21,264 bases of DNA, from NCBI GenBank assembly GCA_018262455.1, contig JAGSPR010000063.1:1-21264 (forward strand), read 5' to 3'. Shown here one piece after another: positions 1-6,920 of the stretch. Origin of the DNA: Deltaproteobacteria bacterium. Its GTDB lineage: Bacteria > Myxococcota > Polyangia > Haliangiales > Haliangiaceae. The translations under genes were made by a program, and so were the position numbers. The notes beneath the pieces are model-generated. The model was given only the letters and a program-made list of their open reading frames with translations. It was not told the origin of the DNA and ran no database searches. Position 1 is the stretch's first letter. The number at the start of each line of letters is the position of its first letter.

Positions 1-1
1 A

Positions 2-178
2 GCCACGATGGCGCGGAGCTGCCCGCTGCGCGGACCATGTACTGCTGTGCGGGCTGCAGTGCTGACCATCGAGTCGTACGGTGAGCAGACGGGTGGTGGA
101 ATCGGGACGATCGAGCTGACCTTCAAGGACGGTCGGATCGAGCGCGACACGATCGAATATGACTACTGCTATCGATAG
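2..178 (+). CDS. 3' end of an unidentified protein (partial)
   Basis: An open frame enters from the left edge and stops at TAG 176-178. The last 40 or so residues look like real protein: alternating hydrophobic and polar residues ending ELTFKDGRIERDTIEYDYCYR-like, with G or C in nearly all third codon positions. Codons at about 32-60 have poor third-position G+C, and another frame looks better there, so the true reading frame may change near 50-70 (sequencing error or frameshift) or the beginning may not be coding. I recognise no family. The stop directly abuts the stop of the kinase gene on the other strand. Confidence 0.45.
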   Translation, partial: ATMARSCPLRGPCTAVRAAVLTIESYGEQTGGGIGTIELTFKDGRIERDTIEYDYCYR

Positions 179-2203
179 TCATCGGCCTGATTCGATCTGC
201 CGCTCGCTCGCGCGTTCCTCCGCGGTGCGTCGCAAGGTCGCCGGGTGCCAGCGCCAGATCGCGTTGACCGTGAACACCAGGTTGCTCGCGCCCATCGCGA
301 ACATCCGGTGCTCGGGCAGGCGCGCAGAGATGACGAACGCCGCGACATAGCCGACCGCCGCCACCGCGAAGTAGGCATCGAGGTCGATGGCGAGCGTCGT
401 GCACGTCGCCGCGTACAGGAACAGCAGCAGCACCTGCGTGTGCTCGATCGTGAGCCCGAGCGACCACGTGCCGATGGCCAGCACGGTCTGCAGCGCGAAC
501 AGCACGACCGCACTCGCGAGGATCCGGCGGTTGATCAGCGTGGCGCGCATCGACTCGCGCGCCCACCAGCCGAGGAACGTGATGAGGACGCCCGCGCCCA
601 GCGAGAACGCGATTTGTCCCCCGAGCGTGGTCAGCTGCAGCGCCGGGAAGGCGGCCGCGAGCAACGGTGCGATCGTGAAGACCAGCCCGAGCGCGACGAC
701 CAGGACCGTGCGGGTCCGCGTGCCGATCGATGGATCGTGCTGGCGATCGAGGTGCTCGAGCTCTGCGCGCCGGGTGAGCTGCGCGTCGACCGCGATGCGC
801 GCGGTCGCCAGCAGGGGTGGAGGCTCGGCGAGCTCGCCGAGCAGCGTGACCGCGGCCGCCGGATTGTTGACGGCGAGCTCGAACTCCGCCACCGCGACCG
901 ACGCGGCGGTCAGGCCGCGGCGCGCGTCCTCGTTGTCGGTCCACACCGCGAGCGCGTCGTGGAACCCCGATCGACACGCCCCGTAGAGCCGGTAGATCTC
1001 GTCGCGCCGGGCTGTCACCGCGTGCCCGGGTTCGAGCAGCGCTCGGAGCTGGTCGAGCCGCTCGTGTGCGCGCTCCGCGAGCTGCGTCGATCCGCGATGC
1101 TCGACGTAGGCCTGGAGCGCCAGGCGCAGCGCGTCGGCCGACTCGAAGCGCTGCGCGGGATCTTCGTGCATCGCCCGCGTGCAGATGCGGGCGAGCTCGC
1201 CGGGCACGTCGGGCGGGAGTTGCGGCTGCGATACGAGGATGCTCGTGATCACGCTGATCGGATCGGCGCCCGTGTGCGGCGGACCTCCGGTCACCAGCTC
1301 GTACAACACCGCGCCTGCGAGGTAGACGTCGGTACGCTCCGAGATCGGCGGACTGCCCTCGCGGCCGAGCATCTCCGGGGCCATGAAGCATGGTGTCCCC
1401 GCGATCGTGGCACCGACGGCGCTCGGCAGGCGACCCGTGACGTCGTCGTGCAGGGACACGGCGATGCCCCAGTCGAGCAGGTAGACCTCGCCGAAGTCGC
1501 CGATCATCACATTGCTCGGCTTGAGATCGCGATGGATGATCCCGCGGCTGTGCGCGAAGCGCACCGCGTTGAGCACCTGCATCAGGATGCCGAGGTTCCA
1601 CGCGAGCAGGTCGGTCGCCCCGAACCTGCGCGCGACCTCGGCGGGGTCGGCGAGTAACTGCCGCCACTCCACGCCGTCGATCCGCTTGAGCACGATGATC
1701 GGGAGGCCGTCGTTGTCGCGCGAGAGGTAGTGCACCGGCACCACGTTCGGGTGCTCGAGCGAGCCGGTGACCCAGGCCTCGCGCAGCAGGTCGAGGATCG
1801 CGCCCTGATCGCGACGGTCTCGGAGCGTCTTGACGGCGACCGTGCGACCGAGCGCGACTTGCTCCGCCGCGCGGATCACGCCCATGCCACCCTGGCCGAT
1901 CACCTCGCCGTGGCGTAGCTGGGCGGAGTCCGTGAGCGACCGGTCGGCGAGCTCCGCGAACATCGCGAGCGCGCGCGCATCGGTCGTGCCCGGGCCCTGA
2001 GGGGCCGGGACGATCGTGCGGCCGGGCATCGTCAGGATCGTCGCCCGCGTCCCGGCGCCGACGGTGTCGAGCCACGCAGCGGCCGCGCGCTTGGCGTCGC
2101 CGTTGCGGTCAGGGGGCGAGTCCTCGTCGACGATACCGGCATGATACCCCCAGGGAACCTCTGCCGGGCGTTGCGGCCGCGCTACTTCTTGGCTTCGTGG
2201 CAC
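179..2203 (-). CDS. Membrane-anchored Ser/Thr protein kinase (Hanks type)
   Basis: Numbering is from GTG 2203. The kinase domain spans about residues 98-370: glycine-rich loop GQGGMG (103-108), VAVK lysine K125, catalytic loop HRDLKPSN (224-231), DWG (244-246) in place of DFG, GTPCFMAPE (269-277) and D292. A helical, TPR-like stretch follows (about 375-500). The last 150 residues hold about six hydrophobic segments, so the kinase is probably cytoplasmic and anchored by a C-terminal multi-pass membrane domain. Substrates are unknown. The start is uncertain. GTG 2203 overlaps the upstream cytochrome gene by 22 bp and lacks a well-spaced ribosome site; ATG 2029 (M59) also has none. Third-position G+C looks coding from about 2135 onward. 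A TATCAT hexamer at 2141-2146 lies 6 nt before an in-frame ATC codon (2132-2134). Last of three same-strand genes. Confidence 0.92.
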   Translation of the reverse strand: MPRSQEVARPQRPAEVPWGYHAGIVDEDSPPDRNGDAKRAAAAWLDTVGAGTRATILTMPGRTIVPAPQGPGTTDARALAMFAELADRSLTDSAQLRHGEVIGQGGMGVIRAAEQVALGRTVAVKTLRDRRDQGAILDLLREAWVTGSLEHPNVVPVHYLSRDNDGLPIIVLKRIDGVEWRQLLADPAEVARRFGATDLLAWNLGILMQVLNAVRFAHSRGIIHRDLKPSNVMIGDFGEVYLLDWGIAVSLHDDVTGRLPSAVGATIAGTPCFMAPEMLGREGSPPISERTDVYLAGAVLYELVTGGPPHTGADPISVITSILVSQPQLPPDVPGELARICTRAMHEDPAQRFESADALRLALQAYVEHRGSTQLAERAHERLDQLRALLEPGHAVTARRDEIYRLYGACRSGFHDALAVWTDNEDARRGLTAASVAVAEFELAVNNPAAAVTLLGELAEPPPLLATARIAVDAQLTRRAELEHLDRQHDPSIGTRTRTVLVVALGLVFTIAPLLAAAFPALQLTTLGGQIAFSLGAGVLITFLGWWARESMRATLINRRILASAVVLFALQTVLAIGTWSLGLTIEHTQVLLLFLYAATCTTLAIDLDAYFAVAAVGYVAAFVISARLPEHRMFAMGASNLVFTVNAIWRWHPATLRRTAEERASERQIESGR

Positions 2204-2823
2204 TCCAGACAGCCGAACCCCTTCGGGTTGGTGTCGGAGTGCTCGGGCTGATTGAGCAGCTTCGCCATCTGCGGCTTGACGACCTTGTTCATGAACTCGG
2301 CCATCTTGGGCTTCTGCGTGCCGGCCTTGAGTGCCGCGAAGTCGAGCTTTGGCAGCTTGGGGTTCGGCATCTTGTACTTCGACTTCTGCGGATCCTGGCC
2401 ATGGCAGGTCTTGCAGGTGAACTTGTCGAACTTCTTCGCGTCGAATTCCTGGAAGGCTGCCTTCATCGCCGGCATCACCTTGGTCTTCATGAAGTCCATC
2501 TTCTGCTGACGCGTCAGCTTGTCGAAGTCGAAGTCGGAGCTCGCGGCGCTGCCGCTGCCCGCCGCGCTGCCGCTGCCTGTCGCGTCACTGCCTGCCGCGC
2601 TGCCCGCCGCGCTGCCGCTGCCCGCCGCGCTGCCGCTGCCCGCCGCGCTGCCGCTGCCCGTCGCGTCGCTGCCCGCCGCGCTGCCACTGCCCGCCGCGCT
2701 GCCGGGATCGCTTGCCGCCGCGCTGCCGCTGCCGACCGGGGCGCTGCCGGTTCCGGCGACGGGCTCCTTCGACTTCGAACACGCGCAACCGAGCACGATG
2801 CACAGAATGACGATTCGCTTCAT
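2182..2823 (-). CDS. Di-haem c-type cytochrome-like lipoprotein with GSAAGS repeat
   Basis: The 213-residue product begins MKRIVILCIVLGC, a lipoprotein signal with Cys13 as the likely lipidated residue. Residues 24-95 are a low-complexity spacer built from G-S-A repeats. The folded part (about 98-213) is Lys-rich and holds two haem-binding motifs, CKTCH (137-141) and CLECH (205-209), the second close to the C-terminus. This suggests a small periplasmic or outer-membrane-tethered electron carrier; the two CXXCH motifs are the only basis, and similar myxobacterial proteins are usually left as hypothetical. The start is ATG 2823 with no Shine-Dalgarno; TAGGCT at 2830-2835 lies 6 nt upstream and suggests a leaderless message. 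The stop overlaps the longest reading of the kinase gene downstream. Confidence 0.88.
   Translation of the reverse strand: MKRIVILCIVLGCACSKSKEPVAGTGSAPVGSGSAAASDPGSAAGSGSAAGSDATGSGSAAGSGSAAGSGSAAGSAAGSDATGSGSAAGSGSAASSDFDFDKLTRQQKMDFMKTKVMPAMKAAFQEFDAKKFDKFTCKTCHGQDPQKSKYKMPNPKLPKLDFAALKAGTQKPKMAEFMNKVVKPQMAKLLNQPEHSDTNPKGFGCLECHEAKK
2539..2754 (-). repeat. Imperfect tandem repeat coding for Gly-Ser-Ala spacer
   Basis: Roughly eighteen-base units (plus-strand form gccgcgctgccgctgccc, with variants containing gtcgcgtcgctg) repeat across this stretch. They encode GSGSAA and GSDAT blocks of the cytochrome-like lipoprotein. All changes keep the frame, so copy number probably varies without breaking the gene. 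There are no unique spacers, so it is not a CRISPR array. Confidence 0.9.
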
Positions 2824-2829
2824 GCGCGG

Positions 2830-2835
2830 AGCCTA
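2830..2835 (-). promoter_or_regulatory. Possible -10 element (TAGGCT) for the cytochrome lipoprotein
   Basis: TAGGCT lies 6 nt before ATG 2823, with a weak CTGATT -35-like hexamer 17 bp further upstream. The spacing would place the transcript start at about the start codon, and no ribosome-binding site is visible. Confidence 0.45.
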
Positions 2836-2872
2836 GTGCATCACCGGCGACGAATCAGCGCTCGGCGCAAGG

Positions 2873-3637
2873 TTATCGGTGCGTGCTGCACTCCGCCTGT
2901 GACGGCTTGGTGGCGACGATGACATACTGGTACGGCAGCGTCTCGGCGCGCAGCTGGGGGGCGAGGCCGGCGGCGCGCAGCTCGTCGGCGACGACCTGGG
3001 GGGCGAGGCGCATCTCGGGCGGCGGCCCGAACGGGCTGTCGGCCACGAAGTCGACGACGGTCACGGATGCGGGTGAGGTGCGGCAGCCCGCGAGGGCGGC
3101 GGCGAGCTTGCGGGCGTAAGCGACGCGATCGCCGAGGTGGTGCCAGGTGTCGACGATGAGGATCTTGTCGAACGACTCGGCGGGGAGCGAAGGATCGTTG
3201 CCGGATACGAGGCGGGGCTCGACGTTGGCGAGCTGTTCGCGGGCGACACGCTTGCGCATGTGATCGACCATCGCCGGCTCGACATCGAGGGCAAGCACCT
3301 TGCCGCCCGGACCGACGGCGCGTGACAGGTAGGGCAGGAAGTATCCCGTACCGGCACCGAGGTCGGCGACACGTTCTCCCGGCGCGATCGCCATCAACTG
3401 GATGACGTCATCGGGCTTCTGCCAGGCGAGCCGCTCGGGGGCGTCGAACTCGGCAGCCCAGTGCGCGGCATCCTGGAAGTGGTGTCCAGCGTGGTGGTCG
3501 GGGTGCGCGGGGTGCGCGGGGTGCGCGGGGTGCGCGGTGGGCGCGACGACCGGCGGCTGTGTGGGATGGCTGCACCCGGCGACTGTGTCCAGCAATCCAG
3601 GGAAACCTACGATCAAGGCGGTGAGGCGAAAGCGCAC
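2873..3637 (-). CDS. Class I SAM-dependent methyltransferase with lipoprotein signal
   Basis: The 254-residue product has a Rossmann methyltransferase core: motif I ADLGAGTGYF (91-100), an acidic residue at the end of strand 2 (KVLALDVEP), and motif IV-like DKILIVDTWHHL followed by an arginine-tyrosine helix. The substrate is unknown. The N-terminus reads as a lipoprotein signal (MRFRLTALIVGFPGLLDTVAGC, cleavage before Cys22), then a His-rich linker with AHP four times (35-46) and HHAGHH. A SAM-dependent enzyme outside the cytoplasm is unexpected, because SAM is not known to be supplied there; the signal may be uncleaved, or the linker may bind metal. GTG 3637 has no Shine-Dalgarno but has TAACGT 6 nt upstream. 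First of three same-strand genes; 49 bp separate it from the cytochrome gene. Confidence 0.85.
   Translation of the reverse strand: MRFRLTALIVGFPGLLDTVAGCSHPTQPPVVAPTAHPAHPAHPAHPDHHAGHHFQDAAHWAAEFDAPERLAWQKPDDVIQLMAIAPGERVADLGAGTGYFLPYLSRAVGPGGKVLALDVEPAMVDHMRKRVAREQLANVEPRLVSGNDPSLPAESFDKILIVDTWHHLGDRVAYARKLAAALAGCRTSPASVTVVDFVADSPFGPPPEMRLAPQVVADELRAAGLAPQLRAETLPYQYVIVATKPSQAECSTHR
3502..3537 (-). repeat. Four perfect 9-bp tandem repeats (ggtgcgcgg)
   Basis: Four identical head-to-tail copies of ggtgcgcgg encode the AHP repeats of the methyltransferase linker. Being a multiple of three, the unit can expand or shrink without a frameshift. Perfect identity suggests recent slippage. Confidence 0.9.
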
Positions 3638-3643
3638 GCCCGG

Positions 3644-3649
3644 ACGTTA
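3644..3649 (-). promoter_or_regulatory. Possible -10 element (TAACGT) for the methyltransferase
   Basis: TAACGT sits 6 nt before GTG 3637. I see no convincing -35 hexamer. The spacing fits a leaderless transcript. Confidence 0.35.
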
Positions 3650-3793
3650 CGCCATCGCGGGGGATCGGATCCCAGGCGCACGCTGGCTCGAACATCCAGC
3701 ATCAGTGAGGATCGATAAGAGGATCGACGCGCGCCTGCGACCTCGAGGATTTCTTGCGAGAGATCCGAGACCAGGTGAGACCGCTTCGAGGCC

Positions 3794-3811
3794 GGGAGGG
3801 TCCGGGAGGGG
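3794..3811 (+). other. Putative G-quadruplex motif
   Basis: Four G-runs of three or more separated by loops of 1, 3 and 1 bases (GGGAGGGTCCGGGAGGGG) meet the usual short-loop quadruplex pattern. It is about 110 bp upstream of the TonB-like gene's promoter. Function is unknown. Confidence 0.5.
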
Positions 3812-3824
3812 CCGGAGGGAACCG

Positions 3825-3851
3825 CCAACCCCGTGATTATGTGGGGGTTGG
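3825..3851. repeat. Inverted repeat CCAACCCC / GGGGTTGG
   Basis: Perfect 8-bp arms (3825-3832 and 3844-3851) flank the relatively AT-rich loop gtgattatgtg. No T-tract follows on either strand, so it is not a typical intrinsic terminator. It could be a protein-binding dyad upstream of the TonB-like gene. Confidence 0.5.
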
Positions 3852-3919
3852 GCTGCCCACATCCGGCGTGGCCGAGGTGGGCTGCCGTCCACCCGCGGGT
3901 CAGCTTCCGCGAATTCAGC

Positions 3920-3948
3920 CTGACCGTCGGCTCGCGCGTCCTTATACT
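3920..3948 (+). promoter_or_regulatory. Sigma70-like promoter of the TonB-like gene
   Basis: CTGACC (3920-3925), a 17-bp spacer and TATACT (3943-3948) make the best promoter in the window. Predicted transcription starts near 3955, so the AAGGGG at 3951-3956 would lie at the very 5' end of the leader before ATG 3969. The -35 hexamer and spacer length match those upstream of the SDR gene. Confidence 0.6.
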
Positions 3949-3968
3949 CGAAGGGGAAACCCGCGCTC

Positions 3969-5423
3969 ATGACGACCTCCATGCGCCGCCACAGACGTGT
4001 TCCGAGCTCGACGATCTGGGCCGCGGTCATCGCGACCACGTTGTTCGTGCACGGCATCTTGCTGGGCACCGCGGACGAGCTCGGACCTTTGCTGATCGGG
4101 GAGGGATTCTCTCCGATGGCGCACGCCGCCACGAAGCGGGCGGAGCCGGTGGACCTCGCGACGAACTGCCCGGGCGACGTGATGCTGGCGACGTCGGTCC
4201 GTGCGGTGATGTGTCTGGCTCCGTGGCGCGGCGATGTGCCGGGATGTGCGGACGAGGTCGAGATGGTGATGTGGATGGATCTGTCGGCGTGCGACCGGGG
4301 CGAGGAGCGGGCCGACACCCCGATCGCGATGGCGATGGTGGAGCCGCGACAGCTCCAGAAGCTGACGCCGATCGATCCCGAGCCGCTGCTCGACGAGCTC
4401 GCGCAGCAGCAACAGGCGCCGCCAACGCCTCCGCCGCCGCAGCCCCAGGTCCAGCAGCAACCGCAACAGCCTCCGCCCCCGGCGCCGCCGCCGCCGAAGC
4501 GGCCGTCGCAGGTGGTCGAGACGGTCAAGCCGAACACCGAGCAGGAGCCGGACAACGCGCGGTTCCTCGCCGAGCACAACACGAAGGTGGAGAAGCAGCA
4601 GGTGGCGCGCGGGGCGCGCAACGAGCCGATGGTCGCCAAGAGCAAGCCCGAGGAGCTGACGCCGAAGGACAAGCCCAAGGACGATCCCTCGATCGAGAAG
4701 CAGCCCGACAAGCCGCCCGGCAAGAACCCCAAGGCGCCCGACGCGCCCGGCACGCTCGCGATGCGTCCGCCCGGCGCGCCGGCCCCGACGGAGCTGCCCC
4801 AGGATGCCAAGACGCTGGGGGCGCAAGGCAAGCAAGGTCCGATCGTGTCGGATGGCTTCATCCCCCGGCGCGGTGATGGGGCGGTCGAGCAGCAGCGCCA
4901 CGATCCGGGCGAGCTGACGAAGGGGCAGGGAGGCGCTGGAGGCGGGGAGCCGCCGATGCCAAACCTCAAGCCCTCCAAGGAACAGCTCGAGCGGATCGTC
5001 GGTGGTGGCTCGGTGGATCACCTCGAGGATGTCGACCACGGCGACGAGACCGCGCTCTCCGCGAAGCGCTGGGTGTACGCGAGCTTCTTCAACCGGCTCA
5101 AGCGCCAGGTCGCGCAGAACTGGGATCCGCAGACGGTGTGGCGCCGGACCGATCCGAGCGGGACCCACCACGGCTCGAAGACGCGAGTGACCGAGGTGCG
5201 CGTCAGCCTGTCGGGCAAGGGCCAGTTGGCGAAGATCGTCGTGACCAGTCCGTCGGGGGTGAACGAGCTCGACGATGAAGCGGTGCGCGCCTTCCATGCC
5301 GCGGCACCGTTCCCGAACCCGCCCGATGGGCTGGTGAAGGATGGTGCGATCACGTTCGCGTTCGCGTTCTACTTCGAGATCGGCGAGCCGCGTTCGTCCT
5401 GGCGCGTGATCCGATCCAACTAA
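3969..5423 (+). CDS. TonB/TolA-like energy-transducer protein
   Basis: The 484-residue product has one N-terminal membrane anchor (about 15-33) after a basic MRRHRR segment, so the rest lies in the periplasm. An early globular stretch contains four Cys within about 46 residues (NC, MC, GC, AC), probably disulfide-bonded. A long Pro/Gln-rich rod follows (about 145-180, PPTPPPPQPQ type), then a Lys/Pro/Glu-rich linker to about 330. The C-terminal domain (about 371-480) resembles TonB_C: YASFFNRLKRQVAQNW, then VTEVRVSLSGKGQL and DEAVRAFHAAAPFPNPP. In this family the domain contacts outer-membrane proteins while an ExbB/ExbD motor drives the anchor; no exbBD is in the window. ATG 3969 follows AAGGGG at 12 nt; ATG 3981 is an alternative. 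The partner receptor is unknown. Confidence 0.85.
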   Translation: MTTSMRRHRRVPSSTIWAAVIATTLFVHGILLGTADELGPLLIGEGFSPMAHAATKRAEPVDLATNCPGDVMLATSVRAVMCLAPWRGDVPGCADEVEMVMWMDLSACDRGEERADTPIAMAMVEPRQLQKLTPIDPEPLLDELAQQQQAPPTPPPPQPQVQQQPQQPPPPAPPPPKRPSQVVETVKPNTEQEPDNARFLAEHNTKVEKQQVARGARNEPMVAKSKPEELTPKDKPKDDPSIEKQPDKPPGKNPKAPDAPGTLAMRPPGAPAPTELPQDAKTLGAQGKQGPIVSDGFIPRRGDGAVEQQRHDPGELTKGQGGAGGGEPPMPNLKPSKEQLERIVGGGSVDHLEDVDHGDETALSAKRWVYASFFNRLKRQVAQNWDPQTVWRRTDPSGTHHGSKTRVTEVRVSLSGKGQLAKIVVTSPSGVNELDDEAVRAFHAAAPFPNPPDGLVKDGAITFAFAFYFEIGEPRSSWRVIRSN

Positions 5424-5430
5424 ACGCGGT

Positions 5431-5436
5431 CATACT
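5431..5436 (+). promoter_or_regulatory. Possible -10 element (CATACT)
   Basis: CATACT lies 6 nt before GTG 5443, and TGATCC (5407-5412) is 18 bp upstream of it. The gene could therefore start a leaderless message besides being read from the TonB-like gene 19 bp upstream. The first base departs from TANNNT, so this is weak. Confidence 0.3.
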
Positions 5437-5442
5437 CGCGGC

Positions 5443-5910
5443 GTGACGGTCTTGGCGCGGCTCGCGACGGTGGTGCGGACGCGCGCGCTGCCGGCCGCGA
5501 TCTCGATCGTGCTGATCGGCGCGACGCTGTGGCCGCTCGTACGCCAGCCAGTCGACGATGACTTTCCGCTGTCGACCTATCCGATGTTCGCGTTCGAGCG
5601 ACCGACACGAATGACGATGAGCTACGCGGTTGGCATCACGCGGACCGGGCGCCGCTACCTGCGACCGGAGATCGTCGGGACGCCCGAGGTGCTGCAGGCC
5701 CGCGCGATCATCGAGCGCGGGATCGGGGGCACGGCGCGCGAGCGCATGGCGCTGTGCTCGCAGATCGCGACCACCCTCCGCGAGGTCTCGGAGTTCGACG
5801 ACGTGGTCGCGATCGCGATCGTGACCGGCACCCACGACGCGCTCGATTTCCTGATCCGGGGCCAGATCGGGACGGAGATCGAGCGGGTGCGGTGCGAGGT
5901 GAAGCGGTGA
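5443..5910 (+). CDS. Small membrane protein paired with HTTM protein
   Basis: The 155-residue product has one hydrophobic segment near the N-terminus (about 16-34), then the motif FPLSTYPMF (about 41-49) and a soluble alpha/beta tail. Short proteins with an FPxSxYPMF-type motif are, as I recall, often encoded beside HTTM-domain membrane proteins, as here, so the two probably work together; the activity is unknown. It starts at GTG 5443 with no Shine-Dalgarno, and its TGA overlaps the GTG of the next gene by four bases (GTGA), which points to coupled translation. Confidence 0.75.
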   Translation: MTVLARLATVVRTRALPAAISIVLIGATLWPLVRQPVDDDFPLSTYPMFAFERPTRMTMSYAVGITRTGRRYLRPEIVGTPEVLQARAIIERGIGGTARERMALCSQIATTLREVSEFDDVVAIAIVTGTHDALDFLIRGQIGTEIERVRCEVKR

Positions 5911-6836
5911 AGCGCGCGATCGCGTGGCTCGGAGACTGGTGGTTTTCGCCGGCGCCCGCGGAGCGGCTCGCGGCGTTGCGGATCGCGATCGGGACGTTCG
6001 CGGTCGTCTGGGTGGTGGGACGGACCTCCGAGCTCTCGGGGCTCGCCCGGCTGCCGCGCGCGCACTTCGCCCCGGTCGGCGTGGTGAAGCTGCTCGATGG
6101 GCCGCTGCCGCGCGAGCTGGTGATCCTGATCGCGATCGCGACGGCGGTGCTGCTGCTCGCGTTCACACTCGGGGTCGCGTACCGGGTCACGGCGCCGCTC
6201 GCGGCGGCGGCGCTGCTGTGGACGCTCAGCTATCGCAACTCGTGGGGGATGCCGTTCCACACCGAGAACCTGCTCGTGCTCCACGTGATCGCGCTCGCGT
6301 GCGCACCGGCCGCGGATGTGTGGGCGCTGGCGCGGCGCAAAGGCTCGCCGCCGGCGACCGGCTACGGCTGGGCGATCCGCCTGCTGGTGGCGCTCACCGC
6401 GGCGACCTACTTGCTCGCGGGGATCGCGAAGCTGCGGATCGCCGGGCTCGGCTGGATCGACGGCGAGCTGCTGCGCAACCAGATCGCGATCGATAACCTG
6501 CGCAAGGCGCTGCTCGGCGACGCGGTGGCGCCGCTGGCGACGCCATTCCTCGATCATCCGTCGGCGCTCACCGTGTTCTGCGGGCTCACGCTGGTGCTCG
6601 AGCTCGGGTCGGTGGTCACGCTGCTGGGTGGACGGGTGGCGCGGATGTGGGCGGCCGGGGCGTGGGCCTTCCACCTCGGGGTCGTGTTGCTGATGAACAT
6701 CTGGTTTCCCTACCCGCTGTTCGGATTCGCGTTCCTGCCGGTGCTGCACGCCGAACGTCCGTTCAGCTGGCTTTTCGGGTGGTGGCGAGATCGCCGGCAA
6801 CGGCCTCGCGCACTCGGGAATGCGCCACCGGTGTGA
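5907..6836 (+). CDS. HTTM-domain (vitamin K-dependent gamma-carboxylase-like) membrane protein
   Basis: The 309-residue product is very hydrophobic, with about six membrane segments. The pattern TYLLAGIAKLRIAGLGW followed by DGELLR matches the conserved core of HTTM proteins, the bacterial relatives of the transmembrane part of gamma-glutamyl carboxylase. The C-terminal epoxidase/carboxylase extension of the animal enzyme is absent, so carboxylase activity should not be assumed. GTG 5907 overlaps the preceding stop (GTGA) and has GAGG at 5896-5899, 7 nt upstream. The same frame is open further upstream, but that part lies antisense-like within the preceding gene and has shadow composition. 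Confidence 0.8.
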   Translation: MKRAIAWLGDWWFSPAPAERLAALRIAIGTFAVVWVVGRTSELSGLARLPRAHFAPVGVVKLLDGPLPRELVILIAIATAVLLLAFTLGVAYRVTAPLAAAALLWTLSYRNSWGMPFHTENLLVLHVIALACAPAADVWALARRKGSPPATGYGWAIRLLVALTAATYLLAGIAKLRIAGLGWIDGELLRNQIAIDNLRKALLGDAVAPLATPFLDHPSALTVFCGLTLVLELGSVVTLLGGRVARMWAAGAWAFHLGVVLLMNIWFPYPLFGFAFLPVLHAERPFSWLFGWWRDRRQRPRALGNAPPV

Positions 6837-6874
6837 CCTGGTTAGGGGTCTCGCGGTCATGCTCGACTTCCTGC

Positions 6875-6912
6875 TTGCCCTCAAAACTACGCCTGTAGTA
6901 ATGCTACGAGGG
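6875..6912 (+). promoter_or_regulatory. Promoter/operator region and ribosome site of the blaI-like gene
   Basis: TTGCCC (6875-6880) could be a -35. The -10 could be TAGTAA (6896-6901), inside the dyad, or TACGAG with an upstream TGC (6903-6910). GAGGG at 6908-6912 lies 8 nt before ATG 6921 and is a good Shine-Dalgarno. Either promoter choice places the operator where a bound repressor would block polymerase. Confidence 0.45.
6886..6899 (+). promoter_or_regulatory. Candidate BlaI-type operator (ACTAC-4-GTAGT)
   Basis: ACTACGCCTGTAGT is a perfect 14-bp inverted repeat with a 4-bp centre, 21 bp before the repressor's ATG. BlaI, MecI and CopY repressors bind related dyads with TACA/TGTA or CTAC/GTAG half-sites. 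A further CTAC follows at 6904-6907, giving alternating half-sites. The link to this repressor is inferred from position and sequence type. Confidence 0.6.
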
Positions 6913-6920
6913 TCGTCGTA

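Larger units (their letters stand above)
3638..3968. other. Divergent intergenic region
   Basis: The longest stretch without a gene separates the minus-strand methyltransferase from the plus-strand TonB-like gene. It holds a -10-like element for each side, a G-rich quadruplex-type motif, an 8-bp inverted repeat with an 11-nt loop, and two copies of GGGCTGCC (3850-3857 and 3880-3887 approximately). Short open frames here have no ribosome site and unlikely composition, so I call none. Confidence 0.7.

Noticed and set aside
123..2075. 650-codon open frame antisense-offset to the kinase, and 245-1657 on the plus strand
   Set aside because: Arg/Pro/Ala-rich shadow frames of the kinase gene, which alone shows a complete conserved domain.
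2539..2754. Repeats considered as a CRISPR array
   Set aside because: Units are contiguous with no unique spacers and encode a protein repeat in frame.
3825..3851. Hairpin considered as an intrinsic terminator
   Set aside because: No T-run follows on either strand, and it lies upstream of both divergent genes.
3647..5297. Long minus-strand open frames under the TonB-like gene
   Set aside because: Low-complexity Gly/Ser/Arg composition produced by the Pro/Gln- and Lys-rich coding of the TonB-like gene; no ribosome site or family motif.
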